64,000 bases of DNA from Solicoccozyma terricola (taxonomy: Eukaryota; Basidiomycota; Tremellomycetes; Filobasidiales; Piskurozymaceae): positions 429,521 to 493,520 of the forward strand of contig BCLD01000018.1 in assembly GCA_001600875.1 (NCBI GenBank). Direction: 5' to 3'. The notes below the pieces were generated by a model, which was given only the letters and a program-made list of their open reading frames with translations, was not told the DNA's origin and made no database searches. Below, in pieces: positions 1-14,328 of this stretch. A program made the translations under genes and the position numbers. Position 1 is the first letter of the stretch. Every line of letters starts with the position of its first letter.

Positions 1-2278
1 CCTTGTAACGAAGCACGGCTGCAGTTATTTCAATGAGGTACGAGTCTAGGACGGAGCGGTTCCACTGTAGCAGAGTGGGCGAGGAGGCGAGAAGGTTTGT
101 AATCAGAACAATTATTAGAAGAGGAAAAAAAAAAAAAACCCCGAAAATTAAACAAAAAACAACTCACCTTTTCGAAGATACCCGCGATTTCATCCTCCGA
201 GAGTCCTAGAACAGTCTTGAGGATCGTATACGCTTCCGCAAGATTTTGCATGTCCCCTGCAGAGGATAAACAAACCAAGCACACAAGGAAAGGAAAAGGG
301 AAAAAATAGGGGGAAAACCATGAACCCGCCGGTCAGCATGCCTCAAGGTGTCTGTAGTGGGGAAGCTTCTTCAACACCAACCGTACTCTATCCCATTACT
401 ATTATTAGCGATTAGGGAGGTTTAGAGAGCATACGGAGGTAGACAGAAGCGATGGGGGAGAAGAATAAGCCGGATTTTCGCGATTTTTCGCGATTTTTCG
501 ACGATTTTTCCCACTCACTGCACCATCTTGACGTAATGACCTGACCCGTTCTCTCCCAACCACTCGCAGCACGGTTGCCCGTCGACCTGCGCCGATGTTT
601 TCTCTGTAGGTTACGAGCATGGCGTGTGAGCGCGCTGAGCCCGCCGACGTCCTCTCGCCACCGACCGACTCACGGAAGATGTCCTTCAAGTGTGGCCATG
701 CGGCCTTGGATCCTCCTAGAAAAGAGCACCGCGTGAGCGTGAGAAACACGTCGTGACGCTATCAAACCTACCTGGCATCATGGAAGGACCCTGTCGAAGA
801 AAAACTGGGCATCAGCTGCGAACCAACCGCGCCCACGCCACGACACCCACAAATCGCGCTCCCTCTTCACCACCTGAAACACCACACCCTACGAACAGCA
901 AACCCTTGTCCTCGAGCTCCTTTGTCCTTCGGATGGAATCGGGGTAATGCGAGTTACCACCGTCGATGATGATATCACCCTTCTCCATGTGTGGTTCGAG
1001 CTGGGCGATGAAATCGTCTACCGCTTGACCGGCCTTGACGAGGAGTACGACTCGCTGTTGCGGCGGGGTGTTAGCGCGCGTGGGGTCGTCACGACGAGAC
1101 CTCGAACTCACCCTCGGAGTCTTGAGTTTCTTGCAGAGCTCCTCGACGGAGTGAGCGCCTTGGATTTGAGTGCCTGCGTGGGGGATGACGTCATCAACCG
1201 TATCACGTGACTGGTACTTCGGCGGCGACCCACCCTTGGCCTCATTCGCGAGGAAATGATCGACCTTGGACGTAGTCCTGTTGTATGCGCAGACTTTGAA
1301 GCCCTGTGGGTGGAGGTGTTAGCGGGAATAGACGCCGTATCGATCGGGTACCACCCACCTTGTCGTTCATGTTGAGGATCAAGTTTTGACCCATGACGGC
1401 GAGGCCTGGGGGGGGGGGGGGTTAGCGTTCGATCAGACTGCAGGGAATGTGGACCGTAGGCCCGTCGTACGGTTCGCGCTGGTGTCGACGATCTACGGAC
1501 CGAGGGTCAAGTCGCCCCGTGGTAAGGTCGCCCAGACCAACGGTCGAATCCTACCGCTGTCAAACGCCGCTCGTTGGCAGACGGGGTAGGATACGTTTCG
1601 TCTCCATTCTCCCCTCGCATCGTGGACAACCGATGGGAACACCGCACTTCCTCCGGGAAACGCCCCAACGGGGGGAAACAAACGGTAGCAAACTCACCGA
1701 TGAGACCAATATCACAGCTGTATGGAGGTCATCCAGGTAGCGCAGGCGTAGACAGAGTAGGTTGACGGAATGAAACGATGTAATCGACGTCAGCGTCCGT
1801 ATTCGTGCACGGCGTACCAGACAATATCCAACCACAACCCAGATGGTTCATCGAAACATCGGCGAATTCCGGTTGGACGGGGCGGGGAAAGAAAAAAAAC
1901 GAAAAAGTTCTCTTCTCAAACGACGACGTGGAGCTCTGGAGAGTACGAGGCGACTCTGCTATGCCAGCACGCACCCTGGCGACGACCTTGCATCGGGATG
2001 TTGCAGCGATCTACAGCCACATGTTCGTGGGATATCCCCCCTACGCACCGACGCAGCGTGGTGCGTTTGGCGTTTGGGATATGGCTTTGCAGGTCATCGG
2101 GTAGCTCGTGTACGGCTTTCGCTGATACCCTGCACCTCGGTCGCACCCTCCGCCCACCTGTAACCGCTCTACCTATCCCTATGCTGCCGATGCAAGACGC
2201 CAGTCCCCTACTCCCTGCCCCGTCCTTCCAACCACACCCCGTTACCACCCCCACCAACACTCACAGATCGGAAGACAT
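1..2278 (-). CDS. GND1: 6-phosphogluconate dehydrogenase, decarboxylating (partial at 3' end)
   Basis: Oxidises 6-phosphogluconate to ribulose-5-phosphate with NADPH production in the cytosolic oxidative pentose phosphate pathway. Visible are the NADP-binding N-terminus (GLIGLAVMGQNLILNMND), KAGQAVDDFI, the family signature IIDGGNSHYPDSIRRTKEL, SGGEEGAR, GSGHYVKMVH and NGIEYGDMQ. Reconstruction needs very small exons: a 14-nt first exon (2265-2278, ATG in an AAAC context), a 20-nt exon (1698-1717), a 47-nt exon (1359-1405) and a 17-nt exon (382-398). The reading phases of all of these fit. The first intron would be about 547 nt, long for this genome, so the start is probable rather than certain. 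The gene runs off the left edge after the EDEIAGIFEK segment, so the C-terminal half is missing from the window. Confidence 0.9.
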
Positions 2279-2637
2279 GTTTCGAGATTGATTTTCGTTA
2301 TGAAATCGAGGTTGTGGAAGGATGTGTGGGTACGCGAGTTGTTCGACGTATGAATGGGGGTTATGGGATGTTGTGTTAAAAGATTGAGATTACGGGACGG
2401 ACGGGGGGGCCAGCGCATCTAATTCGTCTTTTGGGGGGGATTGCCCGGATCCTGAACCCGCTGGCTGACGCAATTGGGAGATGGGATTCTCACGGTGGGA
2501 AGGTGGAGGGGGGGGGGCGGGGTGGCGGGTGTCGGCGTACCGGTCCGGGAAGGGAGGATGGATAGGAGGGACGGCACGCCGGCATCCAGGGCACACACAA
2601 CAATGACGTGTAGAATGTATCAATCAATCGCCACTAT
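2279..2637. promoter_or_regulatory. Intergenic region upstream of GND1
   Basis: Gap of about 360 bp between the GND1 start and the stop of the upstream TPR gene, both on the minus strand, so it should hold the GND1 promoter and the TPR gene's 3' end. It contains ATTCTCACGGTGGGA (2486-2500), a motif also present twice upstream of RPN10, and a G-rich stretch just after it. No convincing coding sequence was seen. Confidence 0.45.
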
Positions 2638-3843
2638 CTACTCCTCCTTCAACGCAGCCAACTTTGCAGATACCTGTATTCCACATAGCATCCGTAGATC
2701 AGTACCGTGTGACCCCCTCCCCCACCCCCCCCACCCCCCACACCCCACACCCACATTCAACACATTCTGCTCTGCTCTTTTCACCCCGTTAGCAACTGCC
2801 TTCTGATACAACTTCAACGCGGGTGCAAGGTTACCGGCTGTGGGTGGTTCGAGGCGAGGGGGAATTAGCTGGCACCCTGGAAGGGTGGTCAACGACGTCA
2901 CATACTCGATTCCAACACGGCAGCAAGGTTGAATGCGATCTGTAAACGGGTTGTCAGTCGGTGTATCATGCCTGCGACCATCCAACGCGCCCCGCCCCAC
3001 CCACCTCTGGATCATTCGGTTCCAGTTCCAAAGCGGACCTGCAGAGTTTGCCGTGTGAGCCGGAATGTCCCCCCTACGTTCACACCCGAGCGCTACCCAC
3101 TTCAAATGCCGAATCGCCAACGCCGCTTGTGGAGGTTGTGACAGGATATACGCTGATGCTATGTCTACGGGGAGGGGGGGATGCTACGTCAATTAGAGAC
3201 CTGTACACGACGTCCCCACCCCCCGCGCCACATACTCGTATGAGCATCAGCGGATGGTTGCAAGTTGATGGCGTGATTCCAAGCATCGATAGCTGCTTCA
3301 GTGTTTTCTATAAAAATGTGGATGTGATCAGAACGATTGCTCTGCGCGGCGTAAAACGTGTCAAAACATCCCACGCACTGAGTTGATATTCTACCACCTA
3401 GACGGACGAGACGGATAATATACGAACCCATCAGCCGTCTTTCCATCGGATACGCCCCCCCCCCCCCCCCCCTCCTTCCCCCACCACCCCCACTCACACC
3501 TAAATTAAACCAACCCGCCGCACTACCATCCATCTTCAAACTCGTCTGATACTCTTTCTTAGCACCTTCCAAGTCCCCATCCTCGAGTAGACGGGTACCA
3601 GATTCGAGATGTGCGTAGGCGGTGGCTGGTGACGGGTCGTTGGGTGATATTGACGGGGTAGATGATGCGACTGTGGGTGCGGGGTGCGAGGGGGTTGAGT
3701 CGGACGAAATGAAGACGACGGACCCAATATCACCCACATCTGACCAACGTTCGGGATGCAACGACCGGTATCCGACGTGCGACGATCCTGCGACCGACTG
3801 CCAACCGCGTAGACGTCGCTGCTATGGAGACAAACCTGTACAT
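2638..3843 (-). CDS. Mitochondrial TPR-repeat protein
   Basis: Tetratricopeptide-repeat protein, probably a mitochondrial assembly or scaffold factor; the exact function is not recognised. The start MYRFVSIAATSTRLAVGRR opens an arginine-rich, acid-free presequence typical of matrix import. An intron with GTGGGT donor (about 3673-3735) joins it to SSTPSISPNDPS. TPR helices follow: AYAHLESGTRLLEDGDLEGA, then AAGWFNLG, EAAIDAWNHAINLQPSADA, AIRHLKVALG and ALKLYQKAVANGVKRAEQNV. The protein ends SAKLAALKEE. The exon between WFNLG and NTEAAID could not be fixed with certainty; more than one acceptor is possible. The gene is divergent from the GTPBP1-like gene and shares its promoter region. Confidence 0.75.
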
Positions 3844-4130
3844 GCTGTGATAGATGGATACACGGGTTGAAACACGAGTGGTGACCTAACTTTGATATAT
3901 ATTTCCAAAGTGTCGCACGTGAAACACCCCTCCGTGGGCCTCCACATCGATGGAACCGAACACTCCCCTTGCCTTTTGGCCACTGTCAGCTCGTATCAGA
4001 CTGCATCACCGAGTCATCTCGACGTTGATCGCCCACTTCACCACCACTCGGAGGACTCCAACGCACTGACTGAACGTTGATATTCCAGCCTCGCCCCACG
4101 TCCCCGAACGCGCACCGAATCCACCAACCC

Positions 4131-4177
<47 letters not shown>

Positions 4178-4186
4178 CCCCCCACG
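3844..4186. promoter_or_regulatory. Divergent promoter region with a 43-nt C run
   Basis: A 343-bp region between the minus-strand TPR gene and the plus-strand GTPBP1-like gene, so it must hold both promoters. A C homopolymer occupies 4133-4175 and ends 11 bp before the GTPBP1-like ATG. No ORF of interest was found. Confidence 0.5.
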
Positions 4187-4494
4187 ATGACCACCCTCCG
4201 CTCCTTCCAAGCGGAGATCGAGGAGTTTTCGCATTCCCAGCACCTCAAGCAGATCAGGGATGACAAGGAAAAGGTCGCTGCACACGGGGTGGCTACACAC
4301 ACCCATCCCAAAACACCGCACCCCACACGTCCCACACGACCAAGCAAGAGCAAACAGGTGGACACAAATCAACCACAGCCGACCGCCGGCGAAGACGAAC
4401 AGGACCAAGAGATACATAACAACCACGGCGAAGACGTCAAACCGTCGTTGGAGGTGAGTGCATTTAACCTCCTCACGATGCGTTTCTCACCCCT

Positions 4495-4580
<86 letters not shown>

Positions 4581-7472
4581 AGTCACTCCTCCTCGACCTC
4601 CCTCCCACCTCCGACTCTCTCATCCGCACTCTCATCGGCTCTCTCCTACTCACAGGACACGGCGAGTACCTGTTAACCCTGGGAGCACATCCCACTCCTG
4701 GATGGCTGTATGGGGATCAAGAGGGTCCGATGGAGACGATTGGGAGGCATCTAACGGAGGAGAGGATGAGGGAGACGGTGACTAGGTTGAAAACGATCTG
4801 CAGAGAGCTCAATGTGGAGGTCGAGGAATTATATTCGGTTGCAGCGACTGCCACAACCTCACCATCCGGCCCATACTCCTCCCATCTCCTCCGTCTACCT
4901 CCCTCAGGCCCTCACGAGATTCAAGAAGTTCGGATATGCGTCGTAGGCAATGTCGATGCTGGTAAATCAACGATGCTCGGCGTGTTGACCCGTGGTGGTC
5001 TCGATGATGGGAGAGGGAAGGCCCGTGTGGCTCTGTTTCGTCACAAGCATGAGATTGAGACCGGGAGGACGTCAAGCGTGGGAATGGAGGTGAGATCGTG
5101 GTGTCTTTTCCGTCACTCCCTTGCATGAGCTCAGTAACCCCCCTTCCCCTGCCCCCACCCCCCACAGATCCTCGGCTTCTCCACAACGGGAGAGGCGGTT
5201 ATACCTACCTCCCACGGCCTAACACCCGATGGAACGACGATAACAACCTCGCGTAGGGAAAAAATCAGCTGGGATGAGATTTCATCAAAGAGCGCCAAGA
5301 TTATCAGTTTCATCGATCTAGCAGGGCACGAAAGGTGAGTGTGGGGATTGGGGGGGGCGTAGAGGTGGTGCCAGTGCGATGAGGCAATTCTGTCGATTCG
5401 AGTCGAATAATCGTCCTGAGCGTGGAGAAATACGGAACGGCGAGACTTTACCAGCGACACCGGGAATAACGGTCGATCAGGGGATTACACGCCATCGTAG
5501 ACCAGGTTCTTGACAGTCCTGCGTTGACTCCGGAAGATTTTGAGGGCGTAGCGTTCTTGCACGGCAGAGGACGCCAAAGCCACCTTGAGAGCAGCTGCAG
5601 AGAATGAGAGGAGATTCGAAGAGCAATTCGACGATCTCGCCCGTCTTCCGAGGTCTCTCCTGGTTTACCAACTGACCCACAGGACGAGGAATCTCGCCTG
5701 CGGTTTCCGGCGCACGAGAAACGCCTCGAACGATCTCGAGCATCGGAGACTCCCGCCAGAGATACCCAGAGAGCGTATGAGAGATGTTCTAGGACCCCTA
5801 ATGATGTTGAACGACCCCACTCCCCCCCCCCCCCCGGGCGACGCCCCGCAGATACCTCAAGACCACGCTCTTCGGCCTCACAGGCTGTCAACCCGACTAC
5901 GTCATGCTGATCGTCGGCGGGAACGCCGGACTGATAGGAATGAGCAAGGAGCATCTGGGAGTAGCATTGGCGCTTCAGGTGCCTGTCATTGTGAGCATAT
6001 GGCATATGACCTCATTCGACCCATCCGCACGACGCCAATGACACGCCGCAGGTCGCGGTGACAAAAATCGACATGACCCCTGCCCACGTCCTCGAACAAA
6101 CGATAAAGCAGCTGGTCAAGGTGTTGAAGAGTCCCGGGTGTAGGTGAGTTCTTGGTAGATGATGACGATAATGACCACATATGGATGATCGTGTTCATTC
6201 AGAAAGACCCCAGTTTTCGTGGAGACGGTTCAGCAAGCCGTTGATTGTGCTCGATATGTCACAACTGAACGGTGAGTTTGATGGGTTGTCAGTTGGCGTT
6301 CCCGTGAGCCCACGCCCCCCAACTCCGCCACCCCCCAGCATCTGCCCCATTTTCCTAGTCTCCAACGTAACCGGCGCAAACCTCCCAACCCTACGACGTC
6401 TCCTCAATGTCCTCCCGTCGAGTCAAGTTGGTGACAGGTATCAAACGGATGCACCGCTAGAGTTTTCAATCAGTGATGCGTTTTCCGTGCCGTTTGTAGG
6501 GAGTGTAGCAGTGAGTGCGGGGTGGTTGAGGGTGGTTGCGGGTAGTTGCACTTCGATCACATTACCTGACAATACGGCATACGCAGAGTGGAGTCATAAC
6601 ATCGGGAAGGGTTCACAGTGAGTGGATACATGGGGCCTGTATTACCAGGCCCGACCCTAATCTCTCGCCCTGTCAGCCGGTCAACCAGTCCTATTGGGAC
6701 CAGACAGTACGGGTCAATTCATCCCCACCGTAATCAAATCAATACAACGGAAACGTTCCCCCGTGGAATCAGCTGATGCAGGGCAGAGCGTTTCGTGGGT
6801 GTGCCACGACGAATGTCTCTCTTCTACAGCCTGTTGACCCCCGCGGCCTCCGGTTTCACAGATTCGGCCTCAAGAAGATTCGACGTTCTCAATTACGGAA
6901 AGGGCAAGTGATTGTGGCTCTCACGGATGATCCTCCAAAGGCCGTGAAGAGATTTGAAGGTCAGGTGTTGGTGCTTTAGTGAGTGGGAGTAGGGGGGAAG
7001 AGCCGAGGAATGGTATCCTGAACGCTCTCTTCGAACCCCAGTCATAACACGACGATACAGCCGAGGTATCAGGTGAGAAGCGAGGCGAGAGTTGCATGTT
7101 CTGGTCATTACACTGACGACCCTACAGGCTGTAATGCATATCAATTCTGTGCGTATACCGCGTCCTCACACCGTCGTCATACCTCTAACCCCCCACCTCT
7201 AACCCCCCCCCCCACCCCCCTCCCAGATCCGCCAAACCGCCCGCATCATCTCCATGGACCACCCGAAGAATATTCTACGAACTGGCGATCGAGCTCGAGT
7301 CATTTTCGAGCTAGAGAGGCCAGAGTTGATCAGGGTTGGAAACAAGCTGCTGTTCCGGGAGGGCAAGACAAAGGTGGGTGAAGGACGGGGCCTAGGACTG
7401 GTATTGAATCGCGCTGAACCCGCGCTCCCACCGACGCAGGGACTGGGAGTTGTGACACGAGTGAATGTATAA
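4187..7472 (+). CDS. GTPBP1/GTPBP2-family translational GTPase
   Basis: EF-Tu/EF1A-like GTPase of the GTPBP1/2 family, which in animals acts in ribosome rescue and mRNA turnover; a similar cytosolic role is inferred here. After an N-terminal region ([20 protein letters not shown]) come the G1 motif [24 protein letters not shown] (family switch region), G3 DLAGHERYLKTT and G4 [10 protein letters not shown]. Domains 2 and 3 follow ([38 protein letters not shown]) and the end is [10 protein letters not shown]. There are at least nine introns. Intron 1 (4454-4582) contains 85 consecutive C directly before its AG. Intron 3 (5335-5851) is 517 nt, five to eight times the local norm. Exon 1 ends at SLE; exon 3 is 5168-5334. 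Confidence 0.9.
4496..4580 (+). repeat. 85-nt C homopolymer in GTPBP1-like intron 1
   Basis: An unbroken C run occupies the polypyrimidine-tract position of the intron and is followed immediately by the AG acceptor at 4581-4582. The length in the assembly is probably not exact, because homopolymers this long cannot be resolved reliably. Confidence 0.9.
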
Positions 7473-7802
7473 TACGACGGGTGTGATACGACGACGACGG
7501 GTACGATACGACGACGACAGGTTGTACATGTACGATCTACGATGACGATGACATTTGCCCACGCGCGGGAGTATATTTCGTAATATCTCGGAGGCAATTG
7601 ACGGGTCAACAAAAAGTTGTTCACAAGTCCAAGTTGACCATGGTTGACGGCGGGACTCGCTGGACTCGCTGGGACTCGCTGGGACTCGAGCTCGACATAT
7701 CGTTGGGACTCCCTTGCAGACCCGGACATCCCGACCTGCACACACCCCAGCGGACACTACGCGGGCGGTGACAACGTTGGAAGCTCCGCAACGTAACCCA
7801 CC
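7473..7802. promoter_or_regulatory. Intergenic region with short tandem repeats
   Basis: A 330-bp gap between two plus-strand genes, so it should carry the terminator of the GTPase gene and the promoter of the AST1-like gene. It contains a duplicated ATACGACGACGAC block (about 7485-7518) and a run of the 10-mer GGGACTCGCT with near-copies (about 7652-7690). No coding sequence is supported. Confidence 0.4.
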
Positions 7803-10800
7803 ATGGTCAGATTATTCGGTCGACCGTCCCGCTCGTATGCATCCTCCGCTTCACCCTACCTCGACCCAACGAGCTCTTACCCGATCCTCGGTCCAATGGA
7901 GGATGAGGATGTGGGGCCATCACAAAGTAGAGCGAGGTGGGATGGCGATGGTGGGAGCGTGGGCTCCGTGGCAGAGCCTTCACCTCAACCCACCTCGAAA
8001 CCCCGCAAGAAGGTCCACCTCGTCGTCGACCCGGAACCACCACCTCGAGCAGGTCCTTCCTCCCTTTTCAACGGCTCACATACATCCTCCCACGCCAAAC
8101 CCCACGGAGCTGCAAAACGAAACCGTCAACTCTCTGAAGCGATGAAATCGTTTTCAGCAATGGACTTGGCACCTCCTCCTCCCAAGCCACGTACAGGGAT
8201 CACGAATGGACATCACGTACCCAACGTCACCCACCAAACGTCCCCCTCGGCGAACCCAAGCGATCCTGAAGACCTTTCCATCGGCAGCTCCCTCGTCTCC
8301 TCGGTTGGGCCATCAAAATCGTATTCGAAACACAAGCCATCGCCGTTGAACCTCGCAGCGGTACCTTTGGGCGGCGACGAGGCGGCGTCGTCTGCGGCGA
8401 CACTCCCACCACACAGTCCCGGAGAGACAGAGGACTGGTCGAGGGATTCAAACGATTCCGTCGATAGGTCGGCAAATGGAGGGGGCCCAGGAATCACCAC
8501 GGACAGTACACCGATAATACAATCGCCTGTTGTCGGACAAGGTGAAGGTTCACCCAATACCAGCATTTCTACGTCCCATTCTACGCCTCAAACCGTCTCC
8601 ATCATGCCATCCCTCTCCATCCAACCTCCTACACCGATGCACGACGTGGAGAGTACTCCGTTTCATGCAGATTCCCCCGCAGATTCCCCCGTGATCGAGG
8701 TGACTCGAGGGTCGCCAACGCACGACTCGGTAGCACCCACCGCTGGACTACAATCGGTGGCGGAAGAGGAAGACAGCGGTGCGGTTGGCAACGGCGTCGC
8801 TCCCATCTCCAACCCCAGCAGTCAGCCTGGATCATCTGGCAATTCCCGTCAATCATCGTCAGACAGCCTGGGACTTCGCCGCCCCACGAATCCACACCAC
8901 CTCCGACCACGACCTTCAACCGCCTCTGACCGCCACCGACCCTCCTCATCTGCACGCTCATCAAGCCCTGTATTCCGAGGCCCAGTGCAACCGCCAATCA
9001 GCGTGCCATTCTTACCCCCTGCTGACCCCTCTCAACCGTCGTACCTACGTTGGGACCCTGGAGCGCAAAGATGGGTGCCTGCGCATGATATCCGTCATGC
9101 AGGGCACGAAGGGTTATCTCGCCCCGGTTCCATCATCTCCTCGTCGGCATCTTCATACTCCCAGGCCTCTGCACAACCGTTCGCAATCGCAACAGCCGCC
9201 TCCATCACCTCGGCACGTCGTGCAAGCCTACCTCATCTAACCGTCAGTACCCGGTCTCCCACCCCATCCGACTCTGCACCCTCGCGTCCCATCTCCCCTT
9301 CATCACACCCCAATCGTCGAATGTCCATCGAACCCGCCTACTCGATCTCGCCTTCGATCCTGACACTCCTCCCAGAGATGACCAACGAGTCGCTGGCAAC
9401 GATGCCATCGAGGCCACCGTCGCTATCGCAATCCGTGTCCAAGGACCGCCTTACACGTCCGGCCTCCATTACCTTGCCACATCGCAACAGTGCGGTGTTT
9501 CCCGTCGGCTACGACATGGATACGAGGGCGTGGATAATGTCGAAAGCCGACCAACCTCGAAACGACGTCGACCAACGCGAGGAGGTCACCTCCAACCGAG
9601 GCAGTCGGCCTCCTAGTGTGTACTCGAATCACTGGGAATCCCAGCATCCCGCTCCCCGCCCATCATCCTCCCTCGACGTCATGAGCACACGCGGCGACCC
9701 CGTCCCACTTCTCGGCGCTGATGGCACCGGCGGAGAAGGGTTGGGTGGATACACCTCCCTCGTCCTCCCCACCGGCTCCTACAAACCCTCTGCCCCCAAT
9801 CGTAATCTCCAAACGATCGACCCCCGAGTCCTCGGCATGCCTACCACGACGATGAGCACGATCACGATCAACTCTGCCGGTCCCAGCCGTCGCAACTCGT
9901 TTGTAGGCCGTCGACGCAGCGAGACCCCGGCACACCTCCTCACAGATCAACCAGCTCCCGTATCCTTTTCCTCCCATCAACCACCACCCAGCAAGATATC
10001 ACCGTCGCAGGTCCTCGTGCAGGTGTATACGGTGGCCCTTGATCGCACAGACCTGGACAAGGTGCGAGAAAAGGCAGCGGCAGGCAGCGGTGCGGGGAAA
10101 TGGGTGCCAGGTAGAAGTTTCTGTGGGAGGGCACTTGACGTCGGGGCCGACGTCCGCACGATTGTGAAAGGTGACCTTGTGATGGGCGTGGTGGATGTGA
10201 AAAAGGTGGGTGGACGAACAACCTCCGTGTGGTAGAACCACCTGACCCCCACCCCCACCCCCCACAGAGCGGCACGTTGGCTGAATACATTACGTGCGAC
10301 CGACGACGTATCGCACGTACGCCACCCTCCACCGACCTCTCCCTCGAACAACTTGCCTGTCTTCCCCTCCTTGGCGTACTAGCACACCGTGCATCATCCC
10401 TCTGCACCTCTCGAGGCACTCGCGCGCTCATCCTCCACGCCCACGAAGGAGTCGGCGCACTCGTATGCCAGGAATTGTCAGCTCGGGGAGTCAACGTGAT
10501 CGCTCAAGCGCCTGCCACTATTCTGGGCGCCGAGGAGGACTGCTGGGAGAATGGAGCGCGGGAGGTGTTCCTCGACGACGACGAGGTTGGAATGATCAAC
10601 GAGCAGCATGAGAGCGGGTTCGAGTTTGTGCTGGATACAGTAGGTGGGAGGAGGGTGTACGACGCCGCAAGGAGAGTTATGAGGACGGGCGGAGTGTGAG
10701 TGGTGCGACAGACAGCCAACCATCTCTCATCCACTGACCCCCCAGCGCAGCTTCGTCACCCTCTACGGCGACACTGGACATACACCCACGCCATCCTCCC

Positions 10801-11102
10801 CAATAAAGTCATCCCTCCACTCCCTCCGCCGAGCTTTCGTCCGCAAGGACAAGAAGACGATATCTTACGTCCACCTGTCGCCTGGATCTTCAGGCACGGT
10901 CGTTGGAGGTTCAGACGTCGACCCATCCGGCCTAGACTCGCGGGATATCCTCGAACTAGGCGTCGTGCGAGGGTATAGACCGAAAGTGGGTGTTGTCCTC
11001 CCATTCGAGAGGGCAGGAGATGGGTTGGAGATGGCGGGGAGGAGTGCGGAGGGAGATGAGTGGGAGGGAACTGGGACCGTTGTCATCAGGTTGATTAATT
11101 GA
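7803..11102 (+). CDS. AST1-like medium-chain dehydrogenase/reductase with long disordered N-terminus
   Basis: The C-terminal third is an MDR (quinone-oxidoreductase-like) fold: QVLVQVYTVALDRTDLDKV, GRSFCGRALDVGADV, KGDLVMGVVDVKKSGTLAEY, then a Rossmann segment (RALILHAHEGVGALVCQELS) and FEFVLDTVGGRRVYDAA. Yeast Ast1/Ast2, which help traffic the plasma-membrane proton ATPase, are MDR proteins, so a membrane-trafficking role is possible but inferred. About 740 residues before the MDR domain are rich in Ser, Pro and Thr with no visible fold. The first exon runs to 10204. Two short introns follow: GTGGGT at 10205 to CACAG|AGC at 10268, and GTGAGT near 10698 to CGCAG|CTT at 10749. The stop follows VVIRLIN. 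Confidence 0.75.
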
Positions 11103-12406
11103 GGTGGGTGTTTATTATAATGAAATGACCGTGCCCCGTGTGATGTTGCTATGTAGCTGGGGAAGCTGTGAATATTCCACGAACGTTGAAATTCCGCGAG
11201 CCGGCTTTGCTCGTTTGAAAACCCGGAGGCTGCTCCTCGCCGCGGCGTTGATGGATGGCCAAACATCGTCCCTGTGTCGTCCGATGTCGCAAGTGCAGAG
11301 TCGGCTTAATGTCCATCGAAGCAACATCAGAGTCCCGGGCACCCGTAACATGGATGTGGCCCAGTCTGTTCACCCATATTCAGCGTTGAGTGCCGCTGAC
11401 GCACGTCGCTCCAGCAGCTGACTTCTTGGAACCGAGGGAACGGCGGCCTCTCCCTGATTGTTGGGTGACTAATTCGAATTCGACTACGATGTAGGAAGCA
11501 GGAGGCTGCATTTGTTCGAATATGCATTTCGTTACGTTTCTTGCGCGGGAAAGAAAGCGTGTCAGGAGGTGACTGTTGTTGTTTCAACGAAAGTCCTACA
11601 ATCTGCTGACCATGAGCTGCGTGAGCTGTATGATGAAAGATGTCTGTCTCGTTATAATTCCCAGCCGTCGCAGGTAATATACTCTTTCTGAACCTATTCT
11701 AATATCGAGCAATGCGGTGGTCGCGCATATTCCCGCTTTGAAACTGGAAATGATTGTGCTGCGCGTGAAGCAGCTGCCTGTGAGATGTATCAAGGGAGAA
11801 TCCGCTGTTGGTGAGTGCAACGCCTGGCGTTCGGAATGTTGCGTATCGTCGGAACCGGCACAGGATTAATGGGTTTACAATGGCCTCAGATTTGTGTGAC
11901 CATGGCTATACGGTGATGGAGAGCAAATGCCAACAGCTGTGAAGACATTGGGTATTGGGTTTCCAAGCGGTGAACAGATATTATACAGAGCTGAAATAAA
12001 GAGATCGGAGAGTGTAACCGTTGTGTCTGGCGTCGTAGGGCTCTTTTCACTGATAGAAGAGGCGAATGGAAAGCTGTGCCCCGACTTCACCCCAACATCT
12101 TCCGTGGGCAACATTTACCGCTACGGGTCCCCATCCCTCTCTCTTACATAATCAAACGCCAGGAACGGGGCGTCCGGTGGCAACCTCCTCATTGATATTT
12201 CATTTCATTTTACGTAAAGAAAAAAAAAGGTGGAAAAAGGGGACGACGGCCTCTGTGAACACCACAGAGCCTCAAGGAAATGGCACAACTACTCTCGAGT
12301 AATAAGATCAAGGAAGAAGGGGGAAAAAAAAAACTCGGATCGGGGAAGAACCGGAACAACGGGCGACGGGGACGTCCCTCGCTCTTCGCGACCTCTCTCG
12401 GGGAGC
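11103..12406. other. Gene-poor interval between AST1-like gene and ACT1
   Basis: About 1.3 kb between the plus-strand AST1-like stop and the minus-strand actin stop (convergent). Only short open frames occur, for example 11927-12151 (plus) and 11875-12114 (minus), and none resembles a known family or has convincing splice structure. The right end should be the ACT1 3'UTR. It is less GC-rich than the flanking genes. Confidence 0.4.

Positions 12407-14328
<1,922 letters not shown>

Noticed and set aside
1770..2291. Plus-strand frame of 173 codons
   Set aside because: It overlaps the GND1 first intron and start on the other strand and shows no family resemblance.
2848..2862. tRNA B-box-like GGTTCGAGGCG
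   Set aside because: No A-box, acceptor stem or cloverleaf could be built around it; it lies in the TPR gene.
4369..4695. Frames with long Pro or Gly runs
   Set aside because: They translate the C homopolymer in the intron; the same bases are removed by GT-AG splicing.
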